From JADJOY01 sp046331705 [NCBI: bacterium] (lineage in GTDB: Bacteria; JADJOY01): 64,000 nt of DNA. Within the stretch, counting starts at the first letter, position 1. Each line of letters begins with the position of its first letter. The stretch lies in NCBI GenBank assembly GCA_046331705.1, contig JAXLQJ010000008.1, positions 160,211 to 224,210 of the forward strand, in the 5' to 3' direction. Below the pieces are notes generated by a model that was given only the letters and a program-made list of their open reading frames with translations, was not told where the DNA came from and searched no databases. The position numbers and the translations under genes were made by a program. This document shows positions 36,121 through 45,062 of this stretch, piece by piece.

Positions 36121-37293
36121 TCAATCCCAATTCCGCGGGCGCCGCAAGCGAGCCGCGGGCTCCTCGATCGCGGCGCCGTAGACGTCCCAGGTGAGCCGCG
36201 CGGTGCGGTCCCAGGTGAACTCGGCGGCGCGAGCGAGGCCGCGGGCGATCCGCTCGCGCCGCAGATCGCCGCGCTCGAGCAGCTCGGCGAGCGTGCCGGC
36301 GAAGCTCGCCACGTCCCCCGGCGGCGCGTAGAGCGCGGCATCCCCGCCGACCTCGGGCAACGATCCCGCGCGCGCCGCCAGCACCGGCGCGCCGCAGGTC
36401 ATGGCCTCGAGCACCGGCAGCCCGAAACCTTCGTACGTGCTCGGGAACACGAACGCGCTCGCGCCGGTGTAGAGCGCCGCCAGATCCGGGGGCGAGACGA
36501 AGCCGGTACGAACCACGTGCGCGCCGATCCCATGGCGCTCGATGGCGGCGACGAGATCGGGAACGCCCGCACCGCCGCCGCCCACCAACACCAAGCGCGC
36601 ATCGTGCTCGCGCCGCCTGAGCTCGGCGAACGCAGCGATCAGCGTCGCCACGTCCTTCCGGGGCTCGGCTCGATCGTAGCCGCCCACGTGCAGAACGTAC
36701 GGTGGGCGGACCCCCAGCCGTCCCAGCGTCGCCGCCACCGCATCCGCGCTCGCGGGAGCCAAGCCCGGCTGGGCGGCCTCGGGCACGACCACCAGGCGCT
36801 CCGGATCGAGAGGCAGGTGCCGCAGGATCGCGGCCCGCGAGAACTCCGAGACGGTGATGATGCGCGCCGCGCGGCGCGCGAAGCGATAGAGGAAGCGATG
36901 CTCGAGGCCCGTGCGCACGATGCCGCCCGGTCGTTCCAGCGGCGCCACGTCGTGGATCGTGACGACCAGCGGCACCGGATACCACCACGCGAGATCGTAC
37001 GGCGATGGCGCGTGGAAGGCGTCGATCTCGGCGCAGCCCACCTCCACCGGCAGCAGCAGCTGGTTGAGCGCGTCGGAAAGCACGCGCTGCTCGCGCCACA
37101 CGCGATGGAGCTCGGCGAAACCGAGCTCCGCGGACACCACGCCGAGCGGCTCGGGCTCGCGGTAGCGAAACCGCACGACCTGCTCGGCGAAGCCTGCGCT
37201 CTCGAAGCCGGCGAGCAGCCCGCGAATGTAGGTCGCGATGCCACGCGCGGCTCCCGACTCCTGGAGGATGCGGACGTCGAGACCGATGGCCAT
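36121..37293 (-). CDS. Glycosyltransferase family 4 protein
   Basis: A 390-residue GT-B retaining transferase. N-terminal acceptor domain opens LDVRILQESGAARGIATYIR; the C-terminal donor domain has PYVLHVGGYDRAEPRKDVATL, DARLVLVGGGGAG, VSPPDLAALYTGASAFVFPS and the E-x7-E motif in YEGFGLPVLEAMTCGAPVLAA. It resembles mannosyltransferases of O-antigen clusters. It heads the block ending at 29571 and is divergent from the ATP-grasp gene across a 113-base gap that may hold promoters for both. Confidence 0.93.
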   Translation of the reverse strand: MAIGLDVRILQESGAARGIATYIRGLLAGFESAGFAEQVVRFRYREPEPLGVVSAELGFAELHRVWREQRVLSDALNQLLLPVEVGCAEIDAFHAPSPYDLAWWYPVPLVVTIHDVAPLERPGGIVRTGLEHRFLYRFARRAARIITVSEFSRAAILRHLPLDPERLVVVPEAAQPGLAPASADAVAATLGRLGVRPPYVLHVGGYDRAEPRKDVATLIAAFAELRRREHDARLVLVGGGGAGVPDLVAAIERHGIGAHVVRTGFVSPPDLAALYTGASAFVFPSTYEGFGLPVLEAMTCGAPVLAARAGSLPEVGGDAALYAPPGDVASFAGTLAELLERGDLRRERIARGLARAAEFTWDRTARLTWDVYGAAIEEPAARLRRPRNWD

Positions 37294-37406
37294 GGCGAGG
37301 AGCGACGAGGCGAGAGCGGCGCCCGCGTGAGGTGCGCCGCTGCGAAGTGTTGCATCGACCCGAGGGACACGTACAATCGCGCGCGGCCCTCGAACGGCTC
37401 CCGGCG

Positions 37407-38459
37407 ATGACGCACACCGACCCCAACGGCCCGATTCTCGTCCTCTACTCCGTGGACGTGGAGCTCTCGCTCGGTCCCGATCCCGAAGGCGTCAAGGCGG
37501 TCCTCGAATCGGTCCACGCCATCCCGCGCGCCCTCGAGCGGCGCGGGGTCGAGGTGCTCACTCGCTCGGTCACCGACGCGCCGTCGATCCTGCGCGTGTT
37601 GGAGGAAGTGCGTCCCTCGGGGGTCTTCAACCTGATCGAGTCGCTGCTCGGCCGGGCGATGCTCGAATCGGCCGCGGCCTGGATGCTCGAGCACGCCGGC
37701 GTGCCGTATACCGGCGCCGCGGCGTTCACGCTCGGCCTCTGTCAGCGCAAGCCGCTCGCCAAGACGTTGCTCGACGGCCTCGGGCTGCCGAACGCGCGCG
37801 GCCGCGCGATCCGTCCCGGCCTCGAGCGTGGCGCCGCGCTCACGCTGCTCGGCGAGCTTCGCTACCCCTGCATCGTCAAGCCCGGCTGTGACGACGGCAG
37901 CGTGGGCATCGATGCCTCCTCCGTGGTGTCCTCCGCGGCGGCCGCGTACGAGCGTGCGCGCGCGCTGATGGAGAAGGTCGAGGGCGACGCGCTGGTGGAG
38001 GAGTTCGTGTCGGGGCCCGAGCTCAACGTCGCGGTCTTCGGCGATGGCGACGACGCCTTCACGCTGCCGCTCTCCATGATCGACTTCAAGCTGCCGCCCG
38101 GCATCCCGCCGATCGTCACCTACGCGGGCAAGTGGTTCCCCGACAGCCCCGAATACCAGGGCACCCAAGTGATCTGCCCGGCGCCGATCCCCGAGGACGT
38201 GGCCGAGCGCGCCCGCGCCGTGGCGCTGGCGGCCTACCGCGCGATCGGGCTGCGCGAGTACGGACGCATCGACATGCGGCTCACGCCGGAACACGAGATC
38301 CGCATCCTCGAGGTCAACCCCAATCCCGACCTCGATCCGCAAGCCGGCTACGCGCGCTCGGCGCGCCACCACGGCTGGGACTACGATGAGCTCATCTTCC
38401 GCATCGTCGACTCCGCGCGCACCCGCTGGCGTCGCGACGCGACCCATCAGCCGCGCTGA
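37407..38459 (+). CDS. ATP-grasp ligase of the D-alanine--D-alanine ligase family
   Basis: A 350-residue ATP-grasp enzyme. The central and C-terminal domains are conserved: EHAGVPYTGAAAFTLGLCQRKPLAK, PCIVKPGCDDGSVGID, ALVEEFVSGPELNVAVFG, and the Mg2+ site RIDMRL ... ILEVNPNPDLD. The N-terminal domain departs from true Ddl: the serine-containing VLxGGxSxEHxVS element is replaced by ILVLYSVDVELSLGPDPEGV. It may therefore join other amino acids or amines. It is on the plus strand inside a minus-strand glycan block and overlaps the next gene by 74 bases. Confidence 0.85.
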   Translation: MTHTDPNGPILVLYSVDVELSLGPDPEGVKAVLESVHAIPRALERRGVEVLTRSVTDAPSILRVLEEVRPSGVFNLIESLLGRAMLESAAAWMLEHAGVPYTGAAAFTLGLCQRKPLAKTLLDGLGLPNARGRAIRPGLERGAALTLLGELRYPCIVKPGCDDGSVGIDASSVVSSAAAAYERARALMEKVEGDALVEEFVSGPELNVAVFGDGDDAFTLPLSMIDFKLPPGIPPIVTYAGKWFPDSPEYQGTQVICPAPIPEDVAERARAVALAAYRAIGLREYGRIDMRLTPEHEIRILEVNPNPDLDPQAGYARSARHHGWDYDELIFRIVDSARTRWRRDATHQPR

Positions 38460-38910
38460 TCGCGAGCCCATCCGCGCGATCCTCGAGCGCACCGGCGTCT
38501 TCACGGCCGAGGAGATCCAGGTCGCGCTGTCGTTGGTCGACGAGAGCTTCGCGCGGCCCGATCAGCCCGATCCGTACCACTTCGTGGTCGCGGAATCGAC
38601 CGACGACCGTCGCGTCCTGGGTTACGTCTGCTTCGGCACCACGCCCCTCACGACGGGCACCTACGACCTCTACTGGATCGCCGTCGATCCCACCCTCCAC
38701 GGCGGCGGCATCGGCACGCTGCTGGTGGACGCGGTGCTCGCGACGATGCGAGCCGACGGCGGGCGGCTGCTGCTGATCGAGACGTCCTCGCGCGCGGATT
38801 ACGCGAACACGCGCGCCTTCTACGAACGCGCCGGGCTCACGATCGAGGCGCGGGTGCGCGATTTCTACTCGCCCGGCGACGATCGCCTCATCTACGCCAA
38901 GCGGCTGTGA
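38386..38910 (+). CDS. GNAT family N-acetyltransferase
   Basis: A 174-residue acetyltransferase. It shows strands 4-5 with LYWIAVDPTLHGGGIGTLLVDAVL, where HGGGIG is the acetyl-CoA pyrophosphate loop (Q/RxxGxG/A type), then LLLIETSSRADYANTRAFYERAGL, as in peptide- or amino-acid-modifying GNATs. The only start in frame is the ATG at 38386, giving a 74-base overlap with the ATP-grasp gene and strongly implying joint translation. The first 20 residues are low-complexity. The pair could make and acetylate a small amide-linked product, which is inference. Confidence 0.85.
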   Translation: MSSSSASSTPRAPAGVATRPISRADREPIRAILERTGVFTAEEIQVALSLVDESFARPDQPDPYHFVVAESTDDRRVLGYVCFGTTPLTTGTYDLYWIAVDPTLHGGGIGTLLVDAVLATMRADGGRLLLIETSSRADYANTRAFYERAGLTIEARVRDFYSPGDDRLIYAKRL

Positions 38911-38945
38911 TCGGACGCGGGGGCGTCTCGCACCGCCCCGTCCAA

Positions 38946-38971
38946 CGCCGCGCCGCGATCCCGGCGCGGCG
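38946..38971. terminator. 10-bp GC hairpin between convergent genes
   Basis: Arms CGCCGCGCCG (38946-38955) and CGGCGCGGCG (38962-38971) pair perfectly around six bases. The hairpin lies between the GNAT stop and the end of the convergent GT4 gene. There is no T-run, but position and strength suggest a shared terminator. Confidence 0.5.
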
Positions 38972-39006
38972 GCTTCCCCGCATGTCGGTGGACCGATCCA
39001 CCGCGG

Positions 39007-40218
39007 TCACGCCGTCGTGACGGATCCACCCAAGAGACCGCGATAGATGATCTCGAGGTCGGCCACGTGCCGGTCGAGGCCGAAGTGCTCGCGCACACGG
39101 GCGCGCCCCGCCTCGCCCAGCGCCCTCGCCCGCTCGGGTTCCGCGATCAGGCTCAGGACCTCGGCGGCCAGATCGGCGGCGTCGCCGGGCTCGCAGAGCA
39201 TCCCCGTGATCCCCGGCCGCACGATCTCGCAGATGCCCCCCACGCCGTACGCCACCACCGGCTTGGCGGCCGCCATCGCCTCCAGCACCACCCGCCCGAA
39301 CGGCTCGCGGTGCGAGGGCACGACCACCACGTCGAGCGCCGCCATCACGTCGGCGACGTCGTCGCGCTGACCGACGAAGCCCACGCGCTCGCGCAAGCCG
39401 CGCTCGCCGATCGCCCGCTCCACCTCGCGGCGGTAGTCGCTCCAGACGCCGTGCAGATCGCTGCCGGCGATCACGAAGCGCGCGTCCGGCTTCACCAGCG
39501 CCACGTGAGCAGCCGCGCGCACGAAGTCGAGCTGGCCCTTGCGCGGCTCGATGCTGCCCACCATCCCGACCAGCGGCGTGCTCTCCCGAGCCCCCCACTC
39601 CGCGCGCAGGCGCTGGCGGCCGGCGGCGCTCTCGAACGGCGCCGCGTCGATGCCGTTCCACAGCACCGGCACCGCCAGCGGATGCTGCCCAGCCGCCACC
39701 AGCTCGTGCATCACCGAGGCCGAGATGGCGATCAGCCGCTCCATCTCGCGCGCCGCGAGGCGAAATCGCGCGCTGCGAAAGAGCCCCAGATCCTCGTCGC
39801 GAACGTGACAGATCGCGGGGATGCCCGTGAGCCGCGCCACCGCCGCGGCCCGCGTCAGCCGCCACACGGTGCCCGCGTGGATGAGCCGCACCCCTCGCTC
39901 GCGCGCGACCGTCGCGAGCCCGCGGACCACGCGCCACCACGCCAGCGGATCGAGGCGACCTAAGTGCGGCGTGCCGTCGAGGTAGACCTCGATGTCCCGC
40001 GCGCGCGCAGCGTCCGCGAGCGGCCCTTCTCCGGGCAACGCCAGGATCGGCGCGAAGAGCCGACGATCGAGACGCGCGCTCGCTTCCAGCAGGCTGCGCT
40101 CGGCTCCACCCATCCGCGACGTGTACGCGAGGAGCAAGATCGGCGCGGGCCAGCGAGTGTCGGGCGGGGCGCCGCGCCCTCGCTGGCTCCACCCTCGCTT
40201 TCGCGCAGTGGATCGCAT
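39007..40218 (-). CDS. Glycosyltransferase family 4 protein
   Basis: A 403-residue GT-B transferase with LLLAYTSRMGGAERSLLEAS at the acceptor side (the GGAE motif) and, on the donor side, LVGMVGSIEPRKGQLDFVRA, ARFVIAGSDLHG, DVMAALDVVVVPS and REPFGRVVLEAMAAAKPVVAY with the E-x7-E pair. It lies directly after the GT2-methyltransferase fusion, with the stop codon and start codon adjacent, so the two are one operon. Sugar specificity cannot be read from sequence. Confidence 0.93.
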   Translation of the reverse strand: MRSTARKRGWSQRGRGAPPDTRWPAPILLLAYTSRMGGAERSLLEASARLDRRLFAPILALPGEGPLADAARARDIEVYLDGTPHLGRLDPLAWWRVVRGLATVARERGVRLIHAGTVWRLTRAAAVARLTGIPAICHVRDEDLGLFRSARFRLAAREMERLIAISASVMHELVAAGQHPLAVPVLWNGIDAAPFESAAGRQRLRAEWGARESTPLVGMVGSIEPRKGQLDFVRAAAHVALVKPDARFVIAGSDLHGVWSDYRREVERAIGERGLRERVGFVGQRDDVADVMAALDVVVVPSHREPFGRVVLEAMAAAKPVVAYGVGGICEIVRPGITGMLCEPGDAADLAAEVLSLIAEPERARALGEAGRARVREHFGLDRHVADLEIIYRGLLGGSVTTA

Positions 40219-41994
40219 TCAGCGCGACCCCGGCTTCCGCGCCAAGACCACGTAGCCCTTCGCCATCCGCGAGCCGCGGTCCCACAGGAAGCGCGTGAGG
40301 CGGCCGGTCTCGCCGTGACGGGTCGCGAGCCTAAGCGCGATCGCACGCGTCCACAGAAAGGCGCGTTGCGCCGCCACCGAGCCGCGGTGCGTGAGCGCGC
40401 CGCCGAGCCGCTCGAGCCAGCGCAGGTGCAGCGCCCGCGCACAGCGCGCGACGCACTCCCCGGGAAGCGTCGCGAGATTCCGGGCCAGGAAATCCGCGAT
40501 CACGGCTCCCGCCCCGCCCACCGCACGGATCTGCTCGATCTCGAAGCCCGCGCCGCGCAGCAGCAACGCGAGGCCATCCTCGGTGAAACGCCAGCGGTCC
40601 TCGGGCGCATCGTGGATTCGATAGAAAAACGGCGCCGAGACCAGCACCGAGGCCCCGGGACGCGCGACGCGGAACACCTCCGCCAGAACCAGATCGGGTG
40701 CGCGCACGTGCTCGAGGACCTCCGCGACCACGACCCCGTCGAAGCGCGCGTCGCAGATCGGCAGCCGGGCCGCGTCGGCGCGCACGCTCGCGGCGCTGGC
40801 GCGCGGCGAGCGATCGATGCCCACGTACCCGTCGCGCGGGAGCTCGAGCGGTGCGCGCAGCGGCCCGTCGCCGCAACCGAGATCGAGCACCGCGCCGGCG
40901 AGCCGCCGCCGAAAGGGCACCAGGGCTTCGAGCAGCAGCTCGCCCGCGATCAGCGAGTCGGAGCCGCGCGCATCGAAGCGCGCGCGGCCCGTGATCGGAT
41001 CGCGCACGATCCGACCGGCGGCGATCGGAGTCTCCGCTCCCGGCGGCGCCGGCACGAACGGCTGGAAATGGCCGAGCAAACGCCGGTAGAGCTCGCTCGG
41101 CAGCGGCACGCCACGGCGGTCGAGAACGTCGCACACGGCGATCGCGCGCCACAGCAGCCGATGCGCGAACCCGCGCCAGCGCGGCCGCCGCCGCCGCGCC
41201 ACCAACGTCGCGAGGACCGGCGCCTGGCGCAACGCGCGATACGCCGAGGGCAGCGCGCGTTCGCGCCAGCGGAGGTACTCGCCGAGCGAGCGCCCGCTTC
41301 GCGGCAGCGCCCGCACCGACGCATCACCGGCCCAGCCCACGGCGACCCCACGGTGCGTGAGCCGGTAGCCGAGCTCCACGTCCTCCCACGCGGCGATCTC
41401 GAAGCCCTCGTCGAAGCCGCCGACGGCGAGAAACGCCGCGCGCGCGATCGACAGGTTGGAGGTGTGGAAGCGGGTGAAGGACACGCCACCCGGCGCGCGT
41501 GACTCACGCTCCGCGGCGGCGAAGTCGAAGTGAACGCCGGTGCGCCAGACGAAGCGATCGAACGGCGTGTCGCCGCCGTCTGCCGGCGGTTCGACGCGGC
41601 CGACGAAGGCCGTCGGCTGCGACGACGAAGCGGCGACGTCGGCGTGCGCGCGCAGATGCGCGACGAGCCAGTCGGGGTCGGGATCGAGGTCGTCCGCGAA
41701 GAAGACCAGCACCCGCCCCCGCGCTCGGCGCGCTCCTTGATTCCGGGCGCGGGCCGGTCCGAAGCGGCCTTGGCGCAGCACCACCACCTCGCGGCCGAAC
41801 GCTCGTGCGCCGGTCAAGCTCGGTGTCACCGGCTCCCTCGAGCCGTCGTCGATCACGATCAACTCGGCGGCGACGTGCTCGTGCCGCACCCGCGCCAAGC
41901 GCATCGGCAGACCGCCGATCAGGCCCGCCCGATCGCGCGTGGGCACGATCACGCTCACATCGAGGCTTTCCGCGACTCGCTCGGCCGCACTCAT
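40219..41994 (-). CDS. GT2 glycosyltransferase fused to SAM methyltransferase
   Basis: A 591-residue bifunctional protein. Residues about 10-290 are a GT-A family 2 transferase: VSVIVPTRDRAG, ELIVIDDGS, ARARNQGARRARGRVLVFFADDLDPDP (DxD-like DDLD) and FEIAAWEDVELGYRL (ED motif). Residues about 350-591 are a class I methyltransferase with AVLDLGCGDGPLR (about 366-378), YVGIDRSP, FDGVVVAEVLEHV and ASVLVSAPFFYRIHDAP. Fusion implies transfer and methylation of the same sugar or a capping methylation, which is inferred. It is divergent from the large secreted protein across 272 bases. Confidence 0.92.
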   Translation of the reverse strand: MSAAERVAESLDVSVIVPTRDRAGLIGGLPMRLARVRHEHVAAELIVIDDGSREPVTPSLTGARAFGREVVVLRQGRFGPARARNQGARRARGRVLVFFADDLDPDPDWLVAHLRAHADVAASSSQPTAFVGRVEPPADGGDTPFDRFVWRTGVHFDFAAAERESRAPGGVSFTRFHTSNLSIARAAFLAVGGFDEGFEIAAWEDVELGYRLTHRGVAVGWAGDASVRALPRSGRSLGEYLRWRERALPSAYRALRQAPVLATLVARRRRPRWRGFAHRLLWRAIAVCDVLDRRGVPLPSELYRRLLGHFQPFVPAPPGAETPIAAGRIVRDPITGRARFDARGSDSLIAGELLLEALVPFRRRLAGAVLDLGCGDGPLRAPLELPRDGYVGIDRSPRASAASVRADAARLPICDARFDGVVVAEVLEHVRAPDLVLAEVFRVARPGASVLVSAPFFYRIHDAPEDRWRFTEDGLALLLRGAGFEIEQIRAVGGAGAVIADFLARNLATLPGECVARCARALHLRWLERLGGALTHRGSVAAQRAFLWTRAIALRLATRHGETGRLTRFLWDRGSRMAKGYVVLARKPGSR

Positions 41995-42266
41995 GGCGCG
42001 GACAAGTTACGTGCGGCGCTTCCCGCGCGGAACCCCCGCGCGTTCCGCCCCCGAGCCGAGCCACCGCTTCCCAGGGTTGGCGATGGGCGCCAACGCGGGT
42101 TGGCGGCTCGGCGATCGTCCCTCGCGCTCGCCACTCGCGAACCGAGCGCAGCGCGTGGTCCGCGCGCGACGAACGACCGGTTGCACGTTGGTGCCGATCT
42201 TGCTCGTGACGCTCGCCGCCGCGCGTCACCACACCGATTCGATGGATTCCTGCCCGGGGGGGCCGC

Positions 42267-44882
42267 ATGACCCAGCACGCTCGCGTCACTCGACTCGCAC
42301 GCGCCTACGTCTCGATCGGCGGCGCCGCCTTGCTCGCGGCCCTGGCGTTCCCGACCCTCGCCAGCGCCGCGCACGCGTGGTTCGCGTTCAACGTGCGTGA
42401 CGCCAGCACCAATCAACCGCTCGGGTGCGCGCGCTTCCGGACCATCCACGACGTGGAGCTGGTGAGCGACGCGAACGGAAACATCGCGTTCTACGAGCCA
42501 GGGCTCATGGGTCAGAGCGTGTGGTTCCACATCACTCGCCAGGGCTACAAGGGCCAGAGCTTCCCCGACCCCGACGGCTTCGGTTTCTCCGGCAAGGCGT
42601 TCATCGTGACCGAGGGTGGAAGTGCCACGGTGCTGATGACGCCGATCGCGGGCCAGGACCCGGGAAGCTGCGCACCGGGGACGGACGAGACCACGTTGCT
42701 CGGCGGGCCGGTCCCTGCGCCGAGCGCGCGCTTTCGCATCCGCGTGATCGATGCCGCGAGCGGACGCGGAGTCCCGCTGGTCCACGTGACGTCGCCTCGT
42801 CGCACCTACCAGACCGACTCGAAGGGATGGGTGGCGTTCCACGATCCGGCGCTCATGTCTCAGCCGGTGGCGTTCCAGATCGCGAGCTTCGGCTACACCC
42901 CCGCGACCGCCTCGTTCACCACGACACCGGGCGGCAGCGGCCAGGTCGCGCTCACGCGCATCAACGTCGCCGAGCGGCTCTATCGAGAGACGGGCGGTGG
43001 CATCTATCGCGACAGCGACCTCCTCGGCATGGCGGCACCCACCGCGCAGCCGCTGCTCAACGGCAAGGTGCTCGGCTCGGACTCCGTCCTGAGCACCGTC
43101 TACCAGGGAAAGGCGTTCTGGATCTGGGGCGACACGAACTTCCCCCAGTACCCGCTCGGCAACTTCAAGTCGACGGGCGCCACGTCGCTGCTGCCTGGGC
43201 AAGGCGGGCTCGACCCCGCGGACGGCGTCGATCACGTGTACTTCACCCGCGCCGATGGCTCCGCTGCCGAGATGCTCCCCAGCAGCACCGTGCCGAATCC
43301 GCCGGGCTACACCGCTTTCCTGGCGGCCTGGGTCGGGAGCCTGGTGGCGGTCCCCGACGGCAACGGAGTCGAGCGACTGTTCGCTCAGTACTCGCTGGTT
43401 CCCGGGCTCGCCACGCCGCTCCAGCAGGGCTGGGCACGTTTCAACGACGCCACCCACGTCTTCGAGCAACCGGTCGTGCTCAGCGGCAACGAGGTGGTGA
43501 AGGCGGAAGGGCATGCGTTCGACTGGACGCACGGCAGCGCGCGCTACGTCCACTTCGAGCCGCGCTACATCGGCACGACCGGCCTCCACGACGCGCCGGT
43601 GCGCGTCCCCGCGACGGCGAGCGCGATCGTGGATCCCCGCACGTATCAAGCGTTCACCGCGCTCGCGCAGGGCAGCTCGACCCAGCTCGTCCGCGACGGC
43701 GACGGTCGTCTGGTCTACACGTGGAAGACCGGCACGCCGCCGATCTCGGGGGATTCGGCCACCTCGGCGGGAGTCGCGCCCGAGGAAACGCTCTATGGGC
43801 ACTACGCGGAGCCCGAGACCCTCGAGCAACCGCTCGCCCACGGCGCCCACACCGCGTGGAACGAGCACCGCAAACGCTTCGTGCAGATCTTCACGCAAGG
43901 CCTCGGCACCACCTCGCTCCTGGGCGAGGTCTGGTTCGCCGAGGCGGATACGCCGATGGGGCCGTGGGTCTACGCGCGCAAGGTCATGACCCAGGACAAC
44001 TACAGCTTCTACAACCCCAACCACCATGCGTTCCTGGACCAGCAGGGCGGCAAGCTCCTCTACTTCGAGGGCACCTACACCACGCTCTTCACCAGCGGCC
44101 AAACGCCCACGCCGCGCTACGAATACAACAACGAGATGATGCGTCTCGATCTCGGCGACGCGCGGCTGGCGTTGCCGGTTCCGGTCTACGATCTCGGCAT
44201 CGCGGCGGCCGGTGGAACGCTGCCCGGCAACCTGGTCACCAAGTCGGGGCTGCGCGCGAGCACGGCGAATCGCGCCGCCGCCTTCTTCGCGCGCGATCGG
44301 GCGGTGACGGGGTTGGTTCCGGTGTGGTGGTCGGACGCCGCGTGCCGGCCGCGCGCGCTGCTCGCCGGCGGCTCACCGCAGACCGAGCCGATCTTCTGGG
44401 CTCTTCCCGGCGACACGCCCAACCCTCCCACGAACACGGTGCCACTCTGGGAATTCACGACCAACGTCGCGTCGCTGCCGCCGCACGTGTACACGACCGA
44501 TGCGGGATACGCGAATCCGGACTACGTACGCGGCGCCACGCCGCTGGTTCACGTGTGGGTGAATCCGATGAGCGGCGTAACGCTGCCCGTGACGGACTAC
44601 CTGGGGTCGGTGGTGGCGGACGCGGGCGCCGACGTCTGCACCGTAGCGACCAGCTCCTCCGGCGCCTACGTCAGCCTCGACGCCTCGCAGACCGCCACTC
44701 CGAACGGCGCGGCCGTGAGCCATGCGTGGAGCTTCAGCGGCGGATCGGCGAGCGGCGCCAAACCGTCCGTGCTGCTGCCCAAGGGACTGAGCTCGGTGAA
44801 GCTCACGACCACGGCGGGCAGCGTCACCAGCACGGACTACGTGACCGTGTACGTCGCTCCGTGTACCAGCGGCTGCTGCTGA
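42267..44882 (+). CDS. Large secreted protein with duplicated N-terminal domain and PKD-like C-terminus
   Basis: An 871-residue exported protein. The signal peptide ends near residue 36 (FPTLASAAHA). Two copies of a roughly 57-residue beta domain follow at about 38-95 and 155-211; both end in G-x-(I/V)-A-F-(Y/H)-(E/D)-P-x-L-M-x-(Q) and -GY. They resemble carboxypeptidase-regulatory/Ig-like modules. Residues 235-700 form one large unit with repeated W/aromatic strands (AFWIWGDTNFPQYPLGNF, NPNHHAFLDQQGGKLLYFEG), similar in feel to beta-propeller glycosidase-like folds. A PKD/Ig-like domain (about 775-865) and the ending CTSGCC close it. Function unknown. Confidence 0.8.
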   Translation: MTQHARVTRLARAYVSIGGAALLAALAFPTLASAAHAWFAFNVRDASTNQPLGCARFRTIHDVELVSDANGNIAFYEPGLMGQSVWFHITRQGYKGQSFPDPDGFGFSGKAFIVTEGGSATVLMTPIAGQDPGSCAPGTDETTLLGGPVPAPSARFRIRVIDAASGRGVPLVHVTSPRRTYQTDSKGWVAFHDPALMSQPVAFQIASFGYTPATASFTTTPGGSGQVALTRINVAERLYRETGGGIYRDSDLLGMAAPTAQPLLNGKVLGSDSVLSTVYQGKAFWIWGDTNFPQYPLGNFKSTGATSLLPGQGGLDPADGVDHVYFTRADGSAAEMLPSSTVPNPPGYTAFLAAWVGSLVAVPDGNGVERLFAQYSLVPGLATPLQQGWARFNDATHVFEQPVVLSGNEVVKAEGHAFDWTHGSARYVHFEPRYIGTTGLHDAPVRVPATASAIVDPRTYQAFTALAQGSSTQLVRDGDGRLVYTWKTGTPPISGDSATSAGVAPEETLYGHYAEPETLEQPLAHGAHTAWNEHRKRFVQIFTQGLGTTSLLGEVWFAEADTPMGPWVYARKVMTQDNYSFYNPNHHAFLDQQGGKLLYFEGTYTTLFTSGQTPTPRYEYNNEMMRLDLGDARLALPVPVYDLGIAAAGGTLPGNLVTKSGLRASTANRAAAFFARDRAVTGLVPVWWSDAACRPRALLAGGSPQTEPIFWALPGDTPNPPTNTVPLWEFTTNVASLPPHVYTTDAGYANPDYVRGATPLVHVWVNPMSGVTLPVTDYLGSVVADAGADVCTVATSSSGAYVSLDASQTATPNGAAVSHAWSFSGGSASGAKPSVLLPKGLSSVKLTTTAGSVTSTDYVTVYVAPCTSGCC

Positions 44883-45062
44883 CGATTCGACGGTGCCGTG
44901 GTTCCAGGAAAGCTGGGCTCGGCTTGGCGAGCGATTGCAGGCTGGCTCGGGGTGGGCGCGAAAGCAGTCGCGCTTCTTTCGGGACGGAGGCCTCGTGAGA
45001 CCTGCGAGCAAGCGTGGCGCGCGGAGCCCGGCACGGTGCGCGGCGCAACGAGCGCCAGGCAC

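Noticed and set aside
34613-37426. Reading the O-antigen ligase as a 937-residue protein
   Set aside because: The N-terminal 440 residues are only an alternate frame of the GT4 gene at 36121-37293; conserved membrane sequence begins at ATG 36085.
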